Shown here piece after piece: positions 1 through 3,494 of a stretch of DNA of 5,817 bases. The notes below the pieces were generated by a model, which worked only from the letters and a program-made list of their open reading frames with translations, was not told the origin of the DNA and searched no databases. A program made the position numbers and the translations under genes. Source of the DNA: Dehalococcoidia bacterium (GTDB taxonomy: Bacteria; Chloroflexota; Dehalococcoidia; Dehalococcoidales; E44-bin46); assembly GCA_030634425.1 (NCBI GenBank), contig DAOWAU010000048.1, forward strand, positions 1-5,817. The letters are read 5' to 3'. Every line of letters starts with the position of its first letter. The first letter of the stretch is position 1.

Positions 1-144
1 AGCGCCACAGCTCTGAAAGGGCTCAACCGCCCGCGCCAGAACGGGCTTCCCCCCCAGTAACGCCTGCACCTTGTCCACCCCCCCCATCCGCTGGCTCTCA
101 CCGGCAGCCACGATGATAGCACCTGCTTTTGTCTTTGCGCTCAT
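1..144 (-). CDS. ispD: 2-C-methyl-D-erythritol 4-phosphate cytidylyltransferase, N-terminal fragment (gene runs off the window)
   Basis: Seen: an ATG at 144 opens a frame that stays open for exactly 48 codons to the window edge, beginning [21 protein letters not shown] hydrophobic beta strand (residues 8-13) leads into the nucleotide-binding signature [10 protein letters not shown] (13-22), then D24-K25 and [15 protein letters not shown] (29-43). Family knowledge: this is the N-terminal Rossmann-type nucleotidyltransferase fold. IspD transfers CMP from CTP to methylerythritol 4-phosphate in the cytosolic MEP route to isoprenoids, and R19 and K25 would be the basic residues contacting CTP. The usual PKQF motif is replaced by DKVQ, a variant I associate with Chloroflexota IspD. 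About four fifths of the protein is missing, so another sugar-nucleotide type NTP transferase is possible. Position downstream of radA favours IspD, since clpC-radA-...-ispD is a common order. Two G tracts (78-85 and 49-55) lie inside the coding frame, which reads through both without a shift. Confidence 0.75.
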   Translation of the reverse strand, partial: MSAKTKAGAIIVAAGESQRMGGVDKVQALLGGKPVLARAVEPFQSCGA

Positions 145-180
145 TGCCCGAATTATAAAGCAAAATAGCCCGCATATCTA
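145..180 (-). promoter_or_regulatory. Probable sigma-70 type promoter abutting the ispD start
   Basis: On the minus strand a perfect TATAAT lies at 157-152, preceded after a 17-base spacer by TAGATA (180-175), which matches four of six bases of the -35 consensus. Only seven bases (TCGGGCA) separate the -10 box from the ispD ATG at 144, so transcription would begin at or one base before the A of the start codon. No GGAGG-like sequence fits in those seven bases. This suggests a leaderless ispD mRNA. The alternative is that ispD is translated only from read-through of radA and the TATAAT is a chance match. Confidence 0.5.
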
Positions 181-251
181 CCGCCGAATAATATGGGACT
201 ACATTAGGCAAGCTGACGATTGGTGTAATAAGGGGAACGAAATCCTTCGCT
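145..251. other. radA-ispD intergenic gap
   Basis: These 107 bases separate the radA stop from the ispD start. The part nearest ispD contains the promoter described at 145-180. Just after the radA stop there is a 4-bp CGAA/TTCG inverted repeat, too weak to call a terminator. No small gene was found. The disA and PIN-TRAM genes often found between radA and ispD in Firmicutes are not present. Confidence 0.6.
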
Positions 252-1643
252 TTATTGGTGTGATTCCGTTGACTTCCCCCCAACCAGCCCCACCCTCACC
301 GCCTCTCTCAGGGTGCTCACCAGGATAAGCTCAATATTTTTAGGACGGACTTTAGCCCCCATCTCGGGCACCAGGCAGCGCTTAAAGCCTAACCTAGCTG
401 CCTCGCTCACCCGCCTGTCTAATTGGGAGACGGCTCTCAGCTCCCCGCTCAGCCCCACCTCACCCACCGCCGCCAGACCGGGGTCAACCCCCTTATCGCG
501 GAAGCTGGAGGCAATAGCCAGGGCGATACCCAAATCAGCCGCCGGCTCTCCAATCCTGAGCCCACCGGCGACATTGGCGGTAACATCCTGATTGCCCAGC
601 TTTAACCCCACCCGCCTCGCCAGCACCGCGACAATGAGCAGTAACCGACCAAAGTCAACGCCGTTGGCGGTGCGTCGGGGTAAGCCAAAGCTGGTGGGAT
701 TGGTCAGGGCTTGAATCTCCACCAGCAGGGGGCGACTTCCTTCAAGGGTGGGCACCACCGCCGAGCCTACTGTTTCGCCCCCCCGTCGCGACAGGAACAC
801 CTGCGACGGATTATCCACCTCAATCAGACCCTCACCCTTCATCTCAAAGACGCCGACCTCATTAGCAGAACCATAACGGTTCTTCACACCGCGCAGCAGC
901 CGGTAGGCACTAAAAGGCTCGCCCTCAAGGTAGAGGACGACATCAACAATATGCTCCAGCACCCGTGGGCCGGCAATAGCACCGTCTTTAGTGACATGCC
1001 CGGCAATGAAAACGGGTACTGCGCTGAGCTTTGCCCAGCGCATAAGCCGCAGGGTACACTCCCGCACCTGGCTGATACTGCCCGGCGCCCCCTCCAGCTC
1101 AGAGTGATAAACAGTCTGAATGGAATCAACCACCACCATGCTGGGCGATAACTCCTCAATCTGGTTCAGGATAACCTCAATGTTGGTCTCAGCCAGAAGG
1201 TAGAGATTCTCACCGGTTACCCCGAGACGCTCAGACCTGAGCTTAATCTGGCGAAGCGTCTCTTCCCCGGAAACATAGACCACCTTGCCCCGAGCCTGGG
1301 CTACCAGGGCTGAAACCTGAAGGAGAAGGGTTGATTTGCCGATACCCGGCTCGCCACCGATAAGCGCCAGAGACCCAGCCACCACTCCCCCACCCAGCAC
1401 CCGGCTAAACTCAGTCAGGGGAAGGGAAAAACGGTCTGCCGCCTCAAGAACAACCTGAGACAGCTCTTGAGGTGGACTGACCGGGGAAATGGACCGGGAG
1501 GCAGTGGGGGCGGTTACCGCTGTTTCCACAAATGTGTTCCACTGCTGGCAGTTAGGACAGCGTCCCAGCCACCTCAGACTCTCCTTGCCACACTGCTGGC
1601 AGACAAAGACAACCCTGATGTGCGGTTTATCTGGCTTGCCCAC
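252..1643 (-). CDS. radA: DNA repair protein RadA (Sms), complete
   Basis: The 463-residue product has the full RadA architecture and a normal length. A four-cysteine zinc finger (C15-C18...C29-C32) carries the family sequence around WLGRCPNC. The RecA-like ATPase core has Walker A GEPGIGKS (97-104), Walker B VVVDS (169-174) and the RadA-specific KNRYG motif (254-258). The C-terminal Lon-protease-like domain includes LLVEIQAL (306-313), NVAGGLRIGEPAADL (357-371) and GEVGLSGELR (394-403). It lacks the Lon catalytic serine-lysine arrangement, as expected for RadA. Family knowledge: RadA is a DnaB-like hexameric helicase that extends and branch-migrates RecA recombination intermediates in the cytoplasm. 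The start is GTG at 1643: an in-frame TAA lies four codons upstream and no other usual start gives the zinc finger. No clear Shine-Dalgarno precedes it. It lies 81 bases after the biotin carboxylase gene. Confidence 0.97.
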   Translation of the reverse strand: MGKPDKPHIRVVFVCQQCGKESLRWLGRCPNCQQWNTFVETAVTAPTASRSISPVSPPQELSQVVLEAADRFSLPLTEFSRVLGGGVVAGSLALIGGEPGIGKSTLLLQVSALVAQARGKVVYVSGEETLRQIKLRSERLGVTGENLYLLAETNIEVILNQIEELSPSMVVVDSIQTVYHSELEGAPGSISQVRECTLRLMRWAKLSAVPVFIAGHVTKDGAIAGPRVLEHIVDVVLYLEGEPFSAYRLLRGVKNRYGSANEVGVFEMKGEGLIEVDNPSQVFLSRRGGETVGSAVVPTLEGSRPLLVEIQALTNPTSFGLPRRTANGVDFGRLLLIVAVLARRVGLKLGNQDVTANVAGGLRIGEPAADLGIALAIASSFRDKGVDPGLAAVGEVGLSGELRAVSQLDRRVSEAARLGFKRCLVPEMGAKVRPKNIELILVSTLREAVRVGLVGGKSTESHQ

Positions 1644-1678
1644 AAATTGACTTTACCCAATTTCGGGCGGTAATGCAA
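1644..1678 (-). promoter_or_regulatory. Weak promoter-like element abutting the radA start
   Basis: On the minus strand TTGCAT (1678-1673) and TAAAGT (1655-1650) are separated by 17 bases, and the second box ends six bases before the radA GTG. Matches to consensus are only three of six and four of six. I list it because its position relative to the start codon mirrors the stronger ispD element and because no Shine-Dalgarno is visible. A chance match in an AT-rich gap is quite possible. Confidence 0.25.
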
Positions 1679-1724
1679 GGGGAAATTTGAGTTAAGAATG
1701 GACTCTGAGAGAGACTCAGGCTAC

Positions 1725-3113
1725 TTAATCGGTCTTGCCCAGCGATTGCCGGACCTTCTTTATTATATCCCGTTCCTCAACAAAATTGGTGGTATAATCT
1801 CCCCGCTTAAAAGCCTCATCCTCAAGAGCCACTTTATGGAAAGGGATGTTTGTTTTTACCCCCTCGATGATAAACTCATCAAGCGCCTGCTTCATACCGG
1901 AAATAGCTTCATCACGGTTCTCGCCCCAGGTCAACAGCTTCACCATCATGGGGTCATAGTAGAACGGCACAGTATATCCAGCACATATTCCACTATCAAC
2001 CCTGACGCCAGAGCCGCCCGGAGGCTGGTAGGCAGTTATCTCGCCCGGGGAGGGTAAGAAATCTTGGAACGGGTCTTCAGCGTTAATCCGACACTCTATT
2101 GCCCACCCCCGCGGCTGGATATCGTCCTGGATATAGCCCAGTTCCTCTCCATCGGCTATCCTTATCTGCTCCTTGACCAAGTTTATCCCGGCAATAAGCT
2201 CGGTAAGGGGATGTTCCACCTGAAGACGGGTGTTAACCTCGTTGAAGAAATACTCCCCGGTGTCCAGGGAAAAGATGAACTCCACAGTCAGGGCATTAAC
2301 ATAGTCCAACACTTTAGCCACCTGAACCGCGGTCTCCCCCATCCTCTCCCTCAATTCGGGAGTCATCACCGAGGAGGGGGCTTCTTCAATAAGCTTTTGA
2401 TACCGCCGCTGGACAGAGCATTCACGCTCACCCAGATAAACAACTTCGCCTTTTTCATCAGCCAATAACTGGAACTCTATATGCTTGGCTCGAGGGATAT
2501 ACCTCTCAATGTAGAAGGCTGATATGTTAAAGGCAGAACTCCCTCTTGATTCAGCATATTTCATTGCCTTCAGCAGCTCGTCTTTATCTTTAGCCACCCC
2601 TATGCCAATGCCACCGCCACCACCGCTGGGCTTGACAATCACCGGATAACCAATATCATCCACAGCCTCGATAACGGCGCTCACGTCATCGCTGCCCCCG
2701 GCGACATGGTCAACGCCTGGGGCAACCGGGATGCCATTTGTTTCCATCAGCTTGCGCATCTTGTGCTTTGGTTTCGCCCGACACATGGACTCACTGGGAG
2801 GACCAATAAATTTAAGGGCTCTCTGCTCACAAGCTTGAACAAATTGGGGATTTTCAGCCAGGAAACCATATCCGGGGTAGATAGCTTCAGCCTCACACCT
2901 CTGGGCTATATCGAGAATTTTCCCCATGTTTAAGTAACTGCTACCAGCTGTTGACGCCCTCAGGGGGTGAGCCTCATCGGCCTCCTTCACGAATAACGCG
3001 TCAGCATCGGGAATGGAATGAACGACCGCAGCGCGTATTCCCAGCTCCTTGCACTCCCTTACCGCTCTCAGGGCAATCTCGCCACGATTAGCTATTAAAA
3101 TCTTGCTAAATAT
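1725..3113 (-). CDS. accC: Biotin carboxylase subunit of an acetyl-CoA/acyl-CoA/pyruvate carboxylase, probable ATA start
   Basis: The product would be 462 residues. Translation upstream of the first GTG (2990) continues the family N-terminus without a break: IFSKILIANRGEIALRAVRE, containing the invariant ANRGEIA motif, so GTG cannot be the true start. An in-frame TAG lies two codons before ATA at 3113, leaving ATA as the best initiator, with GGAGG eight bases upstream. Numbering from that codon: BC N-domain 1-115 including YPGYGFLAENP; ATP-grasp domain with glycine loop KPSGGGGGIG (161-170), ERECSVQRRYQK (229-240), catalytic EVNTRLQVEH (292-301); BC C-domain with RINAEDP (342-348) and YDPMMVKL (386-393). 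Family knowledge: it carboxylates biotin on a carrier protein using ATP and bicarbonate, in the cytoplasm. The carrier gene lies 64 bases upstream. No carboxyltransferase is present, so the final substrate is unknown; pycA is an equally valid name. Y238 stands where I expect histidine. Confidence 0.93.
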   Translation of the reverse strand: MFSKILIANRGEIALRAVRECKELGIRAAVVHSIPDADALFVKEADEAHPLRASTAGSSYLNMGKILDIAQRCEAEAIYPGYGFLAENPQFVQACEQRALKFIGPPSESMCRAKPKHKMRKLMETNGIPVAPGVDHVAGGSDDVSAVIEAVDDIGYPVIVKPSGGGGGIGIGVAKDKDELLKAMKYAESRGSSAFNISAFYIERYIPRAKHIEFQLLADEKGEVVYLGERECSVQRRYQKLIEEAPSSVMTPELRERMGETAVQVAKVLDYVNALTVEFIFSLDTGEYFFNEVNTRLQVEHPLTELIAGINLVKEQIRIADGEELGYIQDDIQPRGWAIECRINAEDPFQDFLPSPGEITAYQPPGGSGVRVDSGICAGYTVPFYYDPMMVKLLTWGENRDEAISGMKQALDEFIIEGVKTNIPFHKVALEDEAFKRGDYTTNFVEERDIIKKVRQSLGKTD

Positions 3114-3126
3114 CTTCTACCCCTCC
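3114..3126 (-). promoter_or_regulatory. Ribosome binding site that decides the accC start
   Basis: The minus strand reads GGAGGGG at 3126-3120. The core GGAGG is separated by eight bases from the ATA codon at 3113-3111, an ideal spacing. The preceding in-frame TAG (3119-3117) lies within this spacer. No ATG, GTG or TTG falls at a usable distance in the accC frame. The site would be about 130 bases from the GTG at 2990, so it supports initiation at ATA and not at that GTG. Confidence 0.75.
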
Positions 3127-3132
3127 GTTTAC

Positions 3133-3152
3133 ACTGGTAAAAACTGGTAAAA
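3133..3152. repeat. Tandem 10-bp direct repeat in the carrier-accC gap
   Basis: The plus strand carries two exact adjacent copies of ACTGGTAAAA (3133-3142 and 3143-3152). A related CTGGTAAA occurs at 3417-3424, a few bases upstream of the carrier gene's Shine-Dalgarno. The repeats lie between a small hairpin and the accC ribosome binding site. They could be a protein-binding site or a slippage duplication. Nothing in the sequence decides between these. Confidence 0.6.
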
Positions 3153-3159
3153 TAAGACT

Positions 3160-3172
3160 GCCGAGACTCGGC
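3160..3172 (-). other. Small GC-rich hairpin between carrier gene and accC
   Basis: On the minus strand GCCGA and TCGGC pair around a three-base loop, starting five bases after the carrier gene's TAA stop. A loose T-rich stretch (AGTCTTATTTT) follows. It could be a weak terminator or attenuator that lowers accC expression relative to the carrier, or a 3' stabilising hairpin. The stem is short and the T run is interrupted, so full termination is doubtful. Confidence 0.4.
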
Positions 3173-3177
3173 GCACA

Positions 3178-3402
3178 TTATTGATACTCAATAATAGCTA
3201 TGGTTTCGCCAGGTTTAACCACCTGCTCAGCAGTAACCCCTACCTCAGTAATGGTGCCATCTACTGGAGCCACTATGGGATTCTCCATCTTCATTGACTC
3301 CAGTATGCAGATCGTATCTCCCTCCTTAACCTCATCCCCTGATTTGACCTCCACACTGATAATCTTCCCCGCTATGGGGACTTCTACAACCTCTCGTGAC
3401 AA
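3178..3402 (-). CDS. Single-domain biotin carboxyl carrier protein (biotin/lipoyl attachment protein)
   Basis: The 74-residue product is one biotinyl domain and nothing else. It has the biotinylation motif ESMKMEN (35-41) with K38 as the acceptor lysine, preceded by the GDEVKEGDTICIL hairpin strand and followed by VAPVDGTITEV and VKPGETIAII, giving the two-fold related halves of the fold. MKM, not DKA/DKV, indicates biotin and not lipoate. It lacks the Pro/Ala-rich N-terminal extension of E. coli AccB (about 156 residues) and resembles stand-alone carriers such as Bacillus YngHB. It shuttles carboxybiotin from the biotin carboxylase encoded next to a carboxyltransferase that must be encoded elsewhere. 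The start is TTG at 3402: an in-frame TGA sits only four codons upstream, no other canonical start remains before the M37 codon, and GAGGTG lies five bases upstream. The gene follows clpC by 92 bases and precedes accC by 64. Confidence 0.93.
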   Translation of the reverse strand: MSREVVEVPIAGKIISVEVKSGDEVKEGDTICILESMKMENPIVAPVDGTITEVGVTAEQVVKPGETIAIIEYQ

Positions 3403-3407
3403 TTTTT

Positions 3408-3413
3408 CACCTC
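3408..3413 (-). promoter_or_regulatory. Ribosome binding site for the carrier gene
   Basis: The minus strand reads GAGGTG at 3413-3408, five bases before the TTG start. Its presence, with the in-frame TGA at 3414-3412 overlapping it, confirms that the rare TTG is used. Confidence 0.75.
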
Positions 3414-3426
3414 AATCTGGTAAACT

Positions 3427-3468
3427 AAAAAGGCGATTGCCTCATCTGTCTGAGTCCCACCGCCTTTT
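3427..3468 (-). terminator. Probable intrinsic terminator downstream of clpC
   Basis: On the minus strand AAAAGGCG (3468-3461) pairs perfectly with CGCCTTTT (3435-3428), giving an 8-bp stem. The 25-base loop contains a further CTCA/TGAG pairing. The right arm ends in five T residues. A competing compact hairpin, AGGC-AATC-GCCT followed by the same T run (3442-3428), uses the same right arm. Both forms could end clpC transcription, perhaps partially, before the carrier gene. The long loop and short T run make it a moderate candidate. The A/T flanks also make it roughly symmetrical on the opposite strand, but no plus-strand gene needs it. Confidence 0.5.
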
Positions 3469-3473
3469 CTAAC

Positions 3474-3493
3474 TCATTCGCTTTCGCGAATAA
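3474..3493 (-). other. GNRA-capped hairpin immediately after the clpC stop
   Basis: One base after the clpC TAG, the minus strand reads TTATTCGC-GAAA-GCGAATGA. This folds as eight pairs (one U-G wobble) closed by a C-G pair on a GAAA tetraloop, one of the most stable RNA loop types. No T run follows directly. A 3' mRNA-stabilising hairpin, or an element working with the terminator-like structure just downstream, is the likely role. Confidence 0.55.
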
Positions 3494-3494
3494 C

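Noticed and set aside
1..144. Apparent frameshift in ispD at the G tracts
   Set aside because: A careful count of the tracts (eight at 78-85, seven at 49-55) shows one continuous frame through [15 protein letters not shown], so the gene is intact as far as it is seen.
1705..1719. CTGAG/CTCAG hairpin after accC as a terminator
   Set aside because: The stem is only five pairs in a GA/TC repeat-like stretch and no T run follows it on the minus strand.
1725..2990. accC starting at GTG 2990 (421 residues)
   Set aside because: It would delete the first strand and helix of the biotin carboxylase fold including ANRGEIA. The homologous sequence continues upstream in frame and the only good ribosome binding site is near 3120.
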